Made by a program: the position numbers and the translations under genes
Assembly: GCF_017874735.1 (NCBI RefSeq)
Contig: NZ_JAGGLV010000003.1
Span: 310,001-374,000, forward strand
Length of the DNA: 64,000 bases
Origin: Paenibacillus silagei
GTDB taxonomy: Bacteria > Bacillota > Bacilli > Paenibacillales > Paenibacillaceae
Reading direction: 5' to 3'
Shown: one piece after another, positions 35,006 through 44,622 of the stretch
Layout: each line of letters starts with the position of its first letter
Numbering within the stretch: position 1 is the stretch's first letter
Notes under the pieces: model-generated
The model's input: the letters and a program-made list of their open reading frames with translations, nothing else
Databases searched by the model: none
What the model was told of the DNA's origin: nothing

Positions 35006-36223
35006 ATGAAGACGATCGCCATAGCTGGAACGTTTGATACGAAAGGTGAGGAGTACCTGTACATCAAGCAGCTTGCAGAGGAGCTGGGCCTCAGAGCCCT
35101 GATGATCCATACCGGTGTATTCGAGCCAGCCTTTCAACCCGATGTGTCTAACCGGGAGGTCGCATCCGCCGCTGGTGTGGAGCTGGACGAGCTTGCCGCG
35201 AAGAAGGACCGGGCGTTAGCTACAGAGGTCTTGTCCAAGGGGCTGGAGAAGCTTGTTCCCCGGTTATACCAGGAGGGGAAATTTGACGGCATCATATCCT
35301 TCGGGGGTACCGGCGGAACTTCACTGGTTGCCCCTGCCATGAGAGCCTTGCCGATCGGCGTACCGAAGGTGCTGGTATCCACGGTTGCCTCCGGAAATAC
35401 CGCCCCCTATGTCGGGACCAGCGATATTATGATGATTCCGTCTGTCGTGGATGTCTCAGGCCTCAATTCGATCTCGACGAGAATATTCAGCAATGCGATG
35501 TTTGCCATCGCGGGCATGCTCCTGTTCGAAGCAGACTATGAACCGGAGAAAAAGCCGCTGGTAGCAGCCACCATGTTCGGAGTGACCACATCTTGTGTGA
35601 CTGAAGCGCGCAAATACCTGGAGGAGCGCGGCTACGAGGTGCTGGTATTCCATGCAACCGGAATCGGCGGACAATCGATGGAGGCGCTGATCGAAGCGGG
35701 CTTCATTGAAGGGGTGCTGGACTTAACCACCACCGAATGGGCAGATGAACTGATCGGCGGCGTCTTGAACGCAGGACCGCACCGCCTGGAGGCCGCAGGC
35801 CGCAACCGCATTCCGCAGGTCGTCTCGGTGGGGGCCCTGGACATGTGCAACTTCGGCCCGGCGGATACCGTACCGGAGAAGTTCAAGGATCGCAAATTCT
35901 ATCATCATAATCCTACAGTCACCCTGATGCGGACGACCGTGGAAGAGAATGAACAGCTCGGCAGGAAGCTCGCCGAGAAGCTCAATATGGCAACGGAGAG
36001 TACAGTGCTTATGCTGCCGCTTGGCGGTATTTCGGCGATTGATGTGGAGGGTCAGCCCTTCTACGGCCCTGAAGAGGACCGGATGCTGTTCGATACCCTG
36101 CGCCGGCAGGTGGACCGCTCAAGGGTTGAACTGATCGAAATGGACGAGGCGATCAACGATCCGGCCTTTGCCGGGGCGGCAGCCCAGAAGCTGATTGATC
36201 TCATGCAGGCCGCGAAGGCCTGA
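35006..36223 (+). CDS. Tm-1-like ATP-binding domain protein (UPF0261)
   Basis: The 405-aa protein belongs to the UPF0261/Tm-1-like family (PF06792). It opens with [14 protein letters not shown] and has the glycine-rich [20 protein letters not shown] and [18 protein letters not shown] segments typical of the family. The tomato Tm-1 virus-resistance protein fuses this domain to a TIM barrel; in bacteria the two are usually adjacent genes, as here. The molecular function is not established. ATG 35006 has GAGGAGG upstream. It is co-transcribed with the TIM-barrel gene 25 nt downstream. Confidence 0.88.
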   Translation: MKTIAIAGTFDTKGEEYLYIKQLAEELGLRALMIHTGVFEPAFQPDVSNREVASAAGVELDELAAKKDRALATEVLSKGLEKLVPRLYQEGKFDGIISFGGTGGTSLVAPAMRALPIGVPKVLVSTVASGNTAPYVGTSDIMMIPSVVDVSGLNSISTRIFSNAMFAIAGMLLFEADYEPEKKPLVAATMFGVTTSCVTEARKYLEERGYEVLVFHATGIGGQSMEALIEAGFIEGVLDLTTTEWADELIGGVLNAGPHRLEAAGRNRIPQVVSVGALDMCNFGPADTVPEKFKDRKFYHHNPTVTLMRTTVEENEQLGRKLAEKLNMATESTVLMLPLGGISAIDVEGQPFYGPEEDRMLFDTLRRQVDRSRVELIEMDEAINDPAFAGAAAQKLIDLMQAAKA

Positions 36224-36248
36224 ACCCCACAATAAGGAGGAGCTACTA

Positions 36249-37079
36249 ATGAATAAGCAGACCAGAGCTGAGATTTTGGACAGATTCAAGCAAGAGGTGA
36301 AGGCGGGTAAGATTCTTCTTGGTGTCGGGGCAGGCACGGGGATTACCGCCAAGAGTAGTGAGGCAGGCGGAGCGGATATGCTGATTGTGTACAATTCCGG
36401 GCGTTACAGAATGGCAGGACGCGGTTCACTGGCAGGCTTGCTGTCGTATGGCGACGCCAATCAGATTGTAGTGGAGATGGGCTCGGAGGTGCTGCCTGTC
36501 GTCAAGGATACGCCCGTTCTGGCAGGGGTATGCGGCACCGACCCGTTCCGGGTGATGGAGGTATTCCTGAAGCAGCTGAAGGAGCAGGGCTTCAGCGGTG
36601 TGCAGAATTTCCCAACAGTGGGTCTGATCGATGGCGTCTTCCGCCAGAATTTGGAGGAGACCGGGATGGGCTACGGCCTGGAGGTTGAAATGATCCGCAT
36701 CGCCCATGAGCTGGATATGCTGACGACCCCGTATGTGTTCGACCCGGAACAGGCACGGGCCATGGCAGAGGCGGGTGCAGATATTCTGGTCGCCCACATG
36801 GGCCTCACCACCAAGGGCACCATCGGCGCAGTTACCGCGCTGACCCTGGACGATTGTGTGGAGCGTATCGAGGCGATTATCGAAGCCGGACGGGCGGTCA
36901 ACCCGGAGATTATGATTATCTGCCACGGCGGCCCGATTGCCGAGCCGGAGGATGCGGCTTATGTCATTCAGCGGACGAAGGGCATCCATGGATTCTTCGG
37001 CGCATCGAGCATAGAGCGCTTCGCGGCGGAGCAGGGAATTACCCGCCAGACCGAGTCGTTCAAAGCAATTCAGCAATAA
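36249..37079 (+). CDS. TIM-barrel enzyme, phosphoenolpyruvate-hydrolase-like (PF09370)
   Basis: The 276-aa protein is a TIM-barrel enzyme of the family annotated as PEP-hydrolase-like, which has no firmly known reaction. Conserved elements are [33 protein letters not shown] and ICHGGPI. It starts at ATG 36249 with AAGGAGGAG upstream and ends the operon before a strong terminator. Its partner gene and the fused regulator point to a small-molecule pathway, perhaps aromatic or keto-acid degradation, but this is open. Confidence 0.85.
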   Translation: MNKQTRAEILDRFKQEVKAGKILLGVGAGTGITAKSSEAGGADMLIVYNSGRYRMAGRGSLAGLLSYGDANQIVVEMGSEVLPVVKDTPVLAGVCGTDPFRVMEVFLKQLKEQGFSGVQNFPTVGLIDGVFRQNLEETGMGYGLEVEMIRIAHELDMLTTPYVFDPEQARAMAEAGADILVAHMGLTTKGTIGAVTALTLDDCVERIEAIIEAGRAVNPEIMIICHGGPIAEPEDAAYVIQRTKGIHGFFGASSIERFAAEQGITRQTESFKAIQQ

Positions 37080-37098
37080 GCAAGAAGACAGAATCAGT

Positions 37099-37136
37099 GA
37101 CCACAGCCCGGCTTCCGCCGGTTGTGGTCTTTTTTA
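37099..37136 (+). terminator. Intrinsic terminator of the Tm-1-like operon
   Basis: GACCACA (37099-37105) and following bases pair with GTTGTGGTC (37121-37129), with a GC-rich inner stem, followed by TTTTTT. Confidence 0.75.
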
Positions 37137-37190
37137 TTTTCTGCGGAGAAGGTGTGTGTGAGGGAGCCATCTCCATGCTCAGTAGTCCGT

Positions 37191-37381
37191 AACATTTTAG
37201 AGAAATCCTGCAAAATATACAACAATGCTGGCCAATAGAAGCCCCTTACGCTGAAATCCTGCATGAAATGCAACAAAGTCAGCGTTAAGTTGCAATAAAC
37301 ACCGGAATTCCTGCAAATGATGCAACAATATAGCGTAACCCATAACATTTTTAGAGAAATCCTGCAAAATGTGCAACAATG
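37191..37381. repeat. Four ~51-bp units, GAAATCCTGCAAAAT...CAACAA type
   Basis: GAAATCCTGC or a one-base variant begins at 37202, 37253, 37305 and 37356 (spacings 51, 52, 51), each followed within 14 nt by CAACAA. Units 1 and 4 also share the preceding TAACATTTT. This fills the gap 37137-37475, which otherwise holds only the upstream region of the DKNYY gene. Reverse-strand ORFs here are 17-residue periodic by-products. Confidence 0.65.
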
Positions 37382-37475
37382 CGATCCACACCATATGTAG
37401 AATGGATGTGGTTAATTATAGAAGGGACTACTGTTGTATGATAGTCAAAACGAAAGGATAAGGAGTGGATGATAT

Positions 37476-38894
37476 ATGACCAATAGTTTGTTCATAACCG
37501 AAGATGCACATGTTCTGCTGAAGCAGGAAGCAGGAGACGCTCTGCTGCTTAAGGGCGCCATTACCAGTGAGGGCTTCGCGGTCATTCATGCCTTTCATCG
37601 CGGCTGGCTGCCGTTCGGGTATCTGCAGGATGTCCGGGGGGTATGGTGGTTTGACGGACGTAAGAATAAAGTCACCTTAGTCAGCGGGGACGCCGGTGCC
37701 TTCCGTGTGCTGGATAATGACTATGGACTGGATACGCTGCATGTCTATTTGGAGGACAAGCAGATCCCGGGAGCAGACCCTGAGACCTTTAAGCTTCTGG
37801 AGGGCTCACCGTATTTCGCTAAAGACAAGCACCGTCTGTATGTGAAGAACGTTGACCGGTTTCATACCTGGGAGGATATCGATGTGGAGACTGCTGCGGC
37901 CTATATGGACTATTGCATGGACAAGGACCATGTACTGCATCTGTATCATTCCTTATCTTATGACAACGGCAGCAAGTCCGGGCTGGCCCACCAGCTGCGG
38001 GATGCTTATCCAGATGTGTACGGCTGGTGGCATGCCAGCTATGACAAGCCAGAGGCCGGAGCCAATCGGATTCAGGGAAATTGGTTCAAGACAGACCGGG
38101 CCGTCTTCTACGCTTCCGAGAACGGTGCTGCAGGAAGGACAGGGACGCGCCAGGTCTTCAATCTGGTGAGAGGGGCAGATCCGGTAACGTTTAAGGTGCT
38201 GGATGACGAGTATGGACAAGATGCGCAAGGAGTCTACTGTACCTGGAGGCGGGCCCGGACAGCGGATGTACTGACCTTCGAGGCCCTCGGGGGCCTGTTC
38301 GGAAGGGATGCGCAGAACGTCTTTTATAACGGATACCGGGTTGCTGGAGCAGACCCGGCCAGCTTCACTGTATTGGCGGGAGCAGGCAGCCAGGGGCTGT
38401 CCAAAGACAAGCGCCAGGTCTATCACGCCGCGTTCCGACGGACCTTCCAGCCGTTCGGTCACCCGGATTATATTCTGGAGCCGCTACCCGGAGCCGATCC
38501 GGAGAGCTTCACAGTCTTATCGGAGAATGGAAGCTGGGCGGTTGACCGGGAGAGGGTGTACCAGTGGGGAGATCCGGCCAGGAAGCTGGACCGCGACAGC
38601 TTCGTCTATCTGTTCGACCACGGCCCGGAGAGCTGGGCGGCAGACAAGTACGGACTGTACAATGCCAACGGCCGCCGCACGGTAAAGGGGATAGACGGGG
38701 AAAGCTTCCGTATGCTGAATTCATTCTGGGGCAAGGATGATTATGAGGTGTTCTGCTTCAGGACAGGAGGCGTGCAGCGCGCTGCGGACGCGGTTACCTT
38801 CCGGGTGACAGACAATGACGGTGGTGCAGAAGACGCCCGATTCATCTATACCGTTACGGATAACAATACGATTAAGAAGACGAAGAAGAAATGA
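37476..38894 (+). CDS. DKNYY-repeat protein
   Basis: The 472-aa protein has no signal peptide or membrane helix. It contains about eight copies of a ~45-residue unit of the form (G)AD-x2-(T/S)F-x2-L-x5-(Y/G)-x2-D-x3-VY, for example GADPVTFKVLDDEYGQDAQG. This is the DKNYY family (PF13644), found in many bacteria and without a known function. AAGGAG lies upstream of ATG 37476. It stands alone between the Tm-1-like operon and the nos-like genes. A protein-protein interaction or immunity-like role is conceivable, but nothing here shows it. Confidence 0.75.
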   Translation: MTNSLFITEDAHVLLKQEAGDALLLKGAITSEGFAVIHAFHRGWLPFGYLQDVRGVWWFDGRKNKVTLVSGDAGAFRVLDNDYGLDTLHVYLEDKQIPGADPETFKLLEGSPYFAKDKHRLYVKNVDRFHTWEDIDVETAAAYMDYCMDKDHVLHLYHSLSYDNGSKSGLAHQLRDAYPDVYGWWHASYDKPEAGANRIQGNWFKTDRAVFYASENGAAGRTGTRQVFNLVRGADPVTFKVLDDEYGQDAQGVYCTWRRARTADVLTFEALGGLFGRDAQNVFYNGYRVAGADPASFTVLAGAGSQGLSKDKRQVYHAAFRRTFQPFGHPDYILEPLPGADPESFTVLSENGSWAVDRERVYQWGDPARKLDRDSFVYLFDHGPESWAADKYGLYNANGRRTVKGIDGESFRMLNSFWGKDDYEVFCFRTGGVQRAADAVTFRVTDNDGGAEDARFIYTVTDNNTIKKTKKK

Positions 38895-39053
38895 TCGGCC
38901 AAGACACTTAATCACATTTTAGACACATTTTTTGTCCGGGATAGCTAAAATGGGCTATGGTCAGCGGATCTCCATTTACCTACAATGGGAGCGTTATCAT
39001 TACACGGCTATAAGGCTGGAATCGGGAACATTACTACGTCGAGGGAGTGAACA

Positions 39054-40436
39054 ATGCTAATCGCACAAGGCTTTCGTCCATCCCGTAGCACCAAAGTAAG
39101 AGCTGTACTGCTGGCAGGCTTGTTCATTATATGCCTGTTCTTCTGCTCCTTCAATCATGGCACCATTGTAAGCGCAGACACCAGCACCGGAGTCCTTCCG
39201 CTGCAGCCCATCATCGACTCAGCCCGTGAGGGAGATCTTATCACCCTGGCTCCGGGAGCCTATTCCGGTCCGGTCCGGCTGGATAAGCGAGTGACGATTA
39301 ACGGTAACGGCGAGGCGATTCTGCTGCATACGGCAAAGGACGAGCAGGCGGCGGTGCTGATCACGGCAGACAGTGTAAGGCTTGAGAACCTGAAGATTCA
39401 GCAGAATAACGACGGGGAAGCGGCGGCTGTACGCGTTGAAGCGGACAGGGTCACCCTGAAGGGGTTGGTCATTCATTCGGCAGGGTACGGCATACTCCTC
39501 CGTGAAGCCGATAGCGGGGTGATCTCGGACAATACAATAAGCTGGTTCATCCCCACAGGAGAAGCACCGGGAACGAGAGGCACCGGGATCGATCTCTATA
39601 ACTCTCACGGCGCTGTGATCCGGGGCAACGACATCGCTTATCTGCGGGATGGCATCTATCTGGAGAACAGCCGCAATACGGTGGTGGACCAGAACAAGCT
39701 TACTTATCTGCGGTACGGGGTCCACTGCATGTATATCAATGGCTCGAAGGTCACTAACAACACCGGTGAATACAACATTACCGGCGCGATGGTGATGGGT
39801 GTTACGGGTGTGGTGGTGTCCGGGAACTCCTTCCGCAAGCAGAGCCGGAATGTGCATTCACAGGGAATTCTGCTCTACGATGTGCGGAATTCCGCGATTA
39901 TAAACAACCGGGTGGAAGGCAACCGGGTGGGGATTTACATGCAGCAGTCCTCGGATAACAAGCTGCAGCAGAATCTGGTGCTCCGCAACTATATCGGCGT
40001 GCAGTTCGAGAATGCAGAGGGCAACCGCTTTGAGCGTAACGGGTTTGTTGCGAACGTCATTGAGGCCCAGGCCACAGGCAGCAGGGACAATGAGATGAAC
40101 GGGAATTACTGGGACGCCTTTGGCGGACTGGATCTCACGGGGGATGGGGTCAGCGACCTGAAGTATGCGATCAACCCCTTCTATCAGCAATTGGTGGCGG
40201 GGAATGCAGCGTATCAGCTGTTTTTCCAGTCACCGGGGATGACCTTCCTGAGCGATATGTACACCGGCGGTTCGGCAGGGTGGTCCACCGATTCAGCGCC
40301 GCTCATGCAGCTTGAGGCAGGTACGGTTAGCCCGGATCAGGCGGCAGGGGGACAGGGCACGGTCATGGTAGCGGGCTGGCTGCTGCTGTTCCTATCCGTA
40401 ATTACAATCATATACTTGGGGGTACTGCGATTATGA
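39054..40436 (+). CDS. nosD: NosD-like right-handed beta-helix protein
   Basis: The 460-aa protein has a signal peptide (helix ~19-36, AVLLAGLFIICLFFCSF) and a NosD-type beta-helix of about 22-residue rungs with Asn ladders (NxxxxxxxGIxxxxSxxNxxxxN). A hydrophobic segment at the C-terminus (GWLLLFLSVITIIYLGVL) anchors it. NosD works with NosF and NosY in copper-sulfide cluster assembly of nitrous oxide reductase. It overlaps nosL by 4 nt. No nosZ gene lies in the window, so a different client is possible. Confidence 0.85.
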   Translation: MLIAQGFRPSRSTKVRAVLLAGLFIICLFFCSFNHGTIVSADTSTGVLPLQPIIDSAREGDLITLAPGAYSGPVRLDKRVTINGNGEAILLHTAKDEQAAVLITADSVRLENLKIQQNNDGEAAAVRVEADRVTLKGLVIHSAGYGILLREADSGVISDNTISWFIPTGEAPGTRGTGIDLYNSHGAVIRGNDIAYLRDGIYLENSRNTVVDQNKLTYLRYGVHCMYINGSKVTNNTGEYNITGAMVMGVTGVVVSGNSFRKQSRNVHSQGILLYDVRNSAIINNRVEGNRVGIYMQQSSDNKLQQNLVLRNYIGVQFENAEGNRFERNGFVANVIEAQATGSRDNEMNGNYWDAFGGLDLTGDGVSDLKYAINPFYQQLVAGNAAYQLFFQSPGMTFLSDMYTGGSAGWSTDSAPLMQLEAGTVSPDQAAGGQGTVMVAGWLLLFLSVITIIYLGVLRL

Positions 40437-40981
40437 AACGATGGAGTCTGGTCTTGATGGTAGCAATGAGTCTGGTGATCCTCGCGGCCTGCGGACAGAA
40501 GAAATACGAGCCGGTAGCGATTAATGAAGACGTCGATATCTGTGTGGTCTGCAATATGCAGGTCAAGGATGATGCTTTCGCCACTCAGCTAACGACCAAG
40601 GACGGCAAGAATTACAAGTTCGACGATATCGGCTGTATGAATGAGTGGAAGAAGAGCAACGGCACGGAGCAGATCGGCATGGATTATGTCCGCGACTATA
40701 ACGACAAGAGCTGGGTTGAATTCAGCAAGGCGAGCTATGTGTATGACGCTTCTCTGCGTACGCCGATGGCTTATGGAGTGATCAGCTTCAAGGATAAGGC
40801 GGCAGCAGAAGCATTCGTGAAGGAGCAGGCGCTAGGCACTGTGCTGACCGCCGGAGAGCTGGCCTCCCATGAATGGAAGCAGAACAAGGATATGATGAAC
40901 ATGGACATGCAGAGCGGAGAAGGTCATATGGAGGAGCATAGCTCAGAGGAAGGTACGCATTCCGAAGAGAAGGATATGTGA
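40433..40981 (+). CDS. nosL: NosL-like copper chaperone lipoprotein
   Basis: The 182-aa protein has a lipobox ILAAC (Cys20) and the NosL copper motif CVVCNM, followed by the typical FDDIGCMNEW. NosL binds Cu(I) and delivers it during NosZ maturation. The C-terminal ~30 residues are His-, Met- and Glu-rich (DMMNMDMQSGEGHMEEH), an added metal-binding tail not found in every NosL. It overlaps nosD; the nosY start is 3 nt beyond its stop. Confidence 0.88.
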   Translation: MKRWSLVLMVAMSLVILAACGQKKYEPVAINEDVDICVVCNMQVKDDAFATQLTTKDGKNYKFDDIGCMNEWKKSNGTEQIGMDYVRDYNDKSWVEFSKASYVYDASLRTPMAYGVISFKDKAAAEAFVKEQALGTVLTAGELASHEWKQNKDMMNMDMQSGEGHMEEHSSEEGTHSEEKDM

Positions 40982-40983
40982 GT

Positions 40984-41805
40984 ATGGCTGACATCCTGCA
41001 TATTGCCCGCAGAGAGCTTAAGATCGGCTTCCGCAACCCGTGGGCCTATTCCTTCCTGGCCTTGTTCTGTACCTTCAGTCTCGGGCTGCTGCTGATCCAT
41101 GTGAATAACGCGGTCGAAGGCTATACTGCGGTTACGGGCTCCATGCTGAGCCTGATTCTGTATCTTTTGCCGCTGATGACGTTATTTCTGGGCTCCTTCT
41201 CACTGACCTCGGAACGGGAAGACGGAAGCTGGCAGCTGTTATCCACCTATCCCATTGGAACCTTATCATTTGTCCTGGGAAAATATACCGGGCTAGCCGC
41301 TGTCCTGCTGACGATTGTAGCGTTTGGTTACGGGCTGATGGGGCTGCTCAGCGGCCTGCTCGGAATGGCTTTTGCGGCGGATACTTACTTCCTGTTCCTG
41401 GCCTTCTCGGCAGGTCTGGTCCTGTTGTTCCTGACCCTTGCCCTCATCATCGGCTCGTTATCCCGCAACCGCTGGCAGGCCTTGACGATCTCTGTAGCGG
41501 TCTGGTTCTTCGCGGTGATCGGCTGGCCGACATTCCTGATCGCAGGCCTAGGGCTGCTCCCGTATCTCTGGATCAAGCCAGCGCTGATTGTGCTGACGAT
41601 GCTTAATCCGGCTGAGCTGGTGCGCCTGTTCGTGGTGGTGAAGCTGGGCGGAGGGTCGGTTCTGGGACCGGAATATTATCAGTGGGTGGAATGGATTAGC
41701 CGTCCGGGCGGCAGCCTGCTGTTCCTCGGGGTCTGCGCTGCCTGGGTGCTGCTGTCCATCTTAGCAGTATATTGGATCTGGGAGAGGGGGCGTTCCCGTG
41801 GATAA
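40984..41805 (+). CDS. nosY: NosY-like ABC-2 permease
   Basis: The 273-aa membrane protein has six hydrophobic helices and the ABC-2 permease opening ILHIARRELKIGFRNPWAY and FSLTSEREDGSWQLL. With NosF it forms the transporter NosFY that acts on NosD. ATG 40984 has GAAGGA upstream; GTG 40978 is too close to that site. It overlaps nosF by 8 nt. Confidence 0.85.
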   Translation: MADILHIARRELKIGFRNPWAYSFLALFCTFSLGLLLIHVNNAVEGYTAVTGSMLSLILYLLPLMTLFLGSFSLTSEREDGSWQLLSTYPIGTLSFVLGKYTGLAAVLLTIVAFGYGLMGLLSGLLGMAFAADTYFLFLAFSAGLVLLFLTLALIIGSLSRNRWQALTISVAVWFFAVIGWPTFLIAGLGLLPYLWIKPALIVLTMLNPAELVRLFVVVKLGGGSVLGPEYYQWVEWISRPGGSLLFLGVCAAWVLLSILAVYWIWERGRSRG

Positions 41806-42517
41806 TCCGCTAATTCAGGTGAAAGAGATTACCAAGGTCATCGGGCGGCAAACACTGGTCGAAGAGATCAGCTTCCAGGTTCCAGGCGGCAGCATACTTG
41901 CCCTGTGCGGCGGGAATGGGGCCGGCAAAAGCACGGTGCTGCGGATGGTAGCTGGCATTCTACAGCCGACTTCAGGCGAAATTACGGTAAACGGGCTGAA
42001 GTGGAAGCAATCCCGCAAGCGCTTTTCCATGCAGATCGGCTATATGCCGGATGATTATCAGTTCAGCCACGGGCTGTCTGCGGAAGAGCTGCTGAATTTC
42101 TGGGCGGCACTGCGCCGGATTCCCAGACGCAAACAGCGGGTAGAGGAGGTGCTGGCTCTAGTCGGACTTGCGGATAAGCGCAACAGCCTGGTAACCACCT
42201 TCTCCAAGGGGATGCGCCAGCGCGTCCTGTTCGCGCAAGCGCTGCTGGCGAAGCCGCCGCTCCTGATTATGGATGAGCCGACTAACGGGCTGGACCCGTT
42301 CTGGATGAACGAATTCGCGAAGCTGCTGCAGGGTATCCGGGAAGAGGGGCATACGGTCCTCTTTTCCACCCACCAGCTGGAGATTGCGGATCGGGTGTCC
42401 GATCAGATTGTCTTCCTGAATCAGGGCAAGCATGTGGGGTCAGGCACTACGGCAGAGATCCGTACAGAGTTCGGTTCGCTGTACGCCGCCTTTCACCATA
42501 GTCTGGGGCTGGGATGA
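41798..42517 (+). CDS. nosF: NosF-like ABC ATPase
   Basis: The 239-aa ATPase has Walker A GGNGAGKST, a signature region TFSKGMRQR (the FSKGMRQR variant typical of NosF/CcmA-type ATPases) and Walker B LLIMDEPT. It energises the NosY permease. The start is GTG 41798 with GAGAGGGGG upstream. It overlaps the thioredoxin gene by ATGA. Confidence 0.87.
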   Translation: MDNPLIQVKEITKVIGRQTLVEEISFQVPGGSILALCGGNGAGKSTVLRMVAGILQPTSGEITVNGLKWKQSRKRFSMQIGYMPDDYQFSHGLSAEELLNFWAALRRIPRRKQRVEEVLALVGLADKRNSLVTTFSKGMRQRVLFAQALLAKPPLLIMDEPTNGLDPFWMNEFAKLLQGIREEGHTVLFSTHQLEIADRVSDQIVFLNQGKHVGSGTTAEIRTEFGSLYAAFHHSLGLG

Positions 42518-43038
42518 AGCTGCGCCGGATCGTTACTCTGCTGATTATTGCCGCTGCCTGTGCTGCCGGAATCGGGGTTTATCTTCAGCAGTCCAGCCAA
42601 CCTCCGGCCGGGAGAATGACCGCAGGTGCTTTGGCTCCGGCGTTCGAAGCGGTAACCTTGCAGGGGGAGAAGGTGCGCCTCAGCGAATATAAGGGCCGGG
42701 TCGTGCTGCTTAACTTCTGGGCGACCTGGTGCAAGCCTTGTATGCGGGAAATGCCGCTGTTAAATGAACTAAGCCAATCCGCTGAGCTTCCAGTCGAGAC
42801 CTTGTTCGTGAACGCAGGAGAATCCAAGGGGACGGTATCGGAGTATATGGCGGAGCAACAATTCTCTTTTCCCGTCATTATCGATGTTACCGGAAGGATA
42901 TCTGCCTCGTATAGCGTCAATGCACTGCCGTCAACTTATATCATCAATAAGGCGGGCGAGATAAGCAAAATCGTAGTCGGAGAGATCGGGGATCTCGATA
43001 CGCTCAAGCAATGGCTGGCTGAGGCCGGAGCTGAATAA
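42514..43038 (+). CDS. TlpA/ResA-like membrane-anchored thioredoxin
   Basis: The 174-aa protein has an N-terminal signal anchor (IVTLLIIAAACAAGIGVYL) and a redoxin domain with the CxxC site in WATWCKPCMRE, then a cis-Pro region ALPSTYII. Such proteins reduce disulfides or Cu-binding cysteines outside the membrane. As the last gene of the nos-like operon it probably keeps the NosL or client cysteines reduced. A terminator follows. Confidence 0.85.
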   Translation: MKLRRIVTLLIIAAACAAGIGVYLQQSSQPPAGRMTAGALAPAFEAVTLQGEKVRLSEYKGRVVLLNFWATWCKPCMREMPLLNELSQSAELPVETLFVNAGESKGTVSEYMAEQQFSFPVIIDVTGRISASYSVNALPSTYIINKAGEISKIVVGEIGDLDTLKQWLAEAGAE

Positions 43039-43062
43039 TGAAGGGGATATTCTATTCTAACT

Positions 43063-43113
43063 ACAGCCTCCGCCTGCCGGGAAAATGCTTCCGGTGCAGG
43101 CGGAGGCTGTTTT
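43063..43113 (+). terminator. Intrinsic terminator of the nos-like operon
   Basis: ACAGCCTCCGCCTGC (43063-43077) pairs with GCAGGCGGAGGCTGT (43096-43110), a perfect 15-bp stem, followed by TTT. Confidence 0.85.
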
Positions 43114-43277
43114 GCGGGCATAAAAAGAAAAATTATTTCTTTTTTTAATTTATTTTAGGAAAAATACTTCATTTAATTAAAATTTCTGATATACTCATTG
43201 CAAAGAGGGAGCAAAAAGTCAGGAACCTGACGCGGGAAGGGCGCTCGCCTTACACTTAATCTGAGGGGGAATATGGT

Positions 43278-44600
43278 GTGGGAACTAACAGAAAGGGCTT
43301 CACAGTATCGCTGCTGCTGACCATGTCTATGCTGCTTGCGGCTTGCGGAGGAAATGGCAATACGAAGGGGACACCGGCTGCCGGAAGCACCGGAGAACCC
43401 GGCACGGGCGCTGAAGCTACGGCTGCGGCGGAGCCGGTGAAGCTTGAATTCTGGACGATTGCACTTCAGCCAACGTTCAATGATTACTTCAATAATCTGA
43501 TTACCCAGTATGAGGACAGCCACCCCGGAGTAACGGTGGAGTGGAAGGACTATCCCTATGATGCCATCTCGCAGCGGCTGTTGACCAGCACGGCCAGCGG
43601 CAAGAGCCCGGATGTCGTGAATCTGAACACCGAGTTCGCCAGCCAGCTAGGCAGCAAGGGAGCGCTGCTGAATCTGAGCGAGTATCTGACGGATGAGCAG
43701 GCGAAGAGTTATTTCGAGGGGATTTATAATTCTACAGTATTCGACGGCAAGGCGTATGCACTTCCCTGGTACACTGGCACAGAAGTGCTGTTCATGAACA
43801 AGAAGCTGGTGGAGAAGGCGGGCCTCGACCCTGCGAACCCGCCGCAGACCCGCGAGGAGCTGGTGGAGTGGGCGCGTCAGGTTCATGAGAAGACCGGAGC
43901 AGCCGGGTATGCCCAGCAGCTGGTCTCCAAGCTGTTCCCCATCGACGGCATCTCAATCCTGAATGAGGACAAGACAGCCGCCGCCTTCAATACGCCGGAA
44001 GCCGAAGCAATGATCTCCCAGATGCGCGATCTGATGAAGGAAGGGGTAGTGTTGAAGGAGGACGCTGATTTCAGTAAGCAGATTCAGTATTTCTCCGGTG
44101 AACAGGTAGCCTTCCAGTTGTCCGGCCCAACATTCATTAACTTCATCAAGACCTCTGCGCCGGATGTCTACAAGAATACCATTGCTGTCCCGCTGCCGAC
44201 AGGCAAGGCGAACCTGCGTCTCTCCAATTCGATGAATCTGGTCGTGCCGCAGAAGTCGAAGAACCCGCAGCAGGCGGTGGAATTCGCTGCCTTCCTTACG
44301 AATGCCGAGAATCAGACAGCCTTCTCCAAGGCCGCCAACACGCTGCCATCGAGCAAGGCGTCCATTCAGGATCCGTTCTTCACCGAGTCTGACGGCTCTC
44401 TGGAAGCTGAAGCGAAGGTGGCTTCCTCGCAGAGTCTGGATAAGGCTACCGATTACATGGTCGGCGTTCCAAGCGCCGCAGATATCAACTCTGCGCTGGC
44501 GCGCGGATTGCAGGAGATTCTGATGAACGGCGCGGATATCAAAGAGACGCTGAACAAGGTGGAGAAGGAAGTCAATACTATTATCAGTCAGGGTTCCTAA
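43278..44600 (+). CDS. Extracellular sugar-binding lipoprotein of the amino-sugar locus
   Basis: The 440-aa binding protein starts at GTG 43278 (GAGGGGG upstream). It has the lipobox LLAAC (Cys23), a low-complexity tether and a type-1 solute-binding fold beginning KLEFWTIALQPTFNDYF, typical of UgpB/MalE-like proteins. An AT-rich region with TATACT at 43190-43195 probably holds the promoter. It is followed by a short hairpin and two permease genes. The ligand is probably a GlcNAc- or ManNAc-containing sugar, inferred from GH84, NanE and the ROK kinase downstream. Confidence 0.85.
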   Translation: MGTNRKGFTVSLLLTMSMLLAACGGNGNTKGTPAAGSTGEPGTGAEATAAAEPVKLEFWTIALQPTFNDYFNNLITQYEDSHPGVTVEWKDYPYDAISQRLLTSTASGKSPDVVNLNTEFASQLGSKGALLNLSEYLTDEQAKSYFEGIYNSTVFDGKAYALPWYTGTEVLFMNKKLVEKAGLDPANPPQTREELVEWARQVHEKTGAAGYAQQLVSKLFPIDGISILNEDKTAAAFNTPEAEAMISQMRDLMKEGVVLKEDADFSKQIQYFSGEQVAFQLSGPTFINFIKTSAPDVYKNTIAVPLPTGKANLRLSNSMNLVVPQKSKNPQQAVEFAAFLTNAENQTAFSKAANTLPSSKASIQDPFFTESDGSLEAEAKVASSQSLDKATDYMVGVPSAADINSALARGLQEILMNGADIKETLNKVEKEVNTIISQGS

Positions 44601-44622
44601 GCTGCTGAAGCATAGCCGATAA

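Noticed and set aside
37191..37381. CRISPR-like spacing of repeated 24-mers
   Set aside because: Repeats are degenerate, there are only four units, no cas genes are present, and intervening sequences are partly related.
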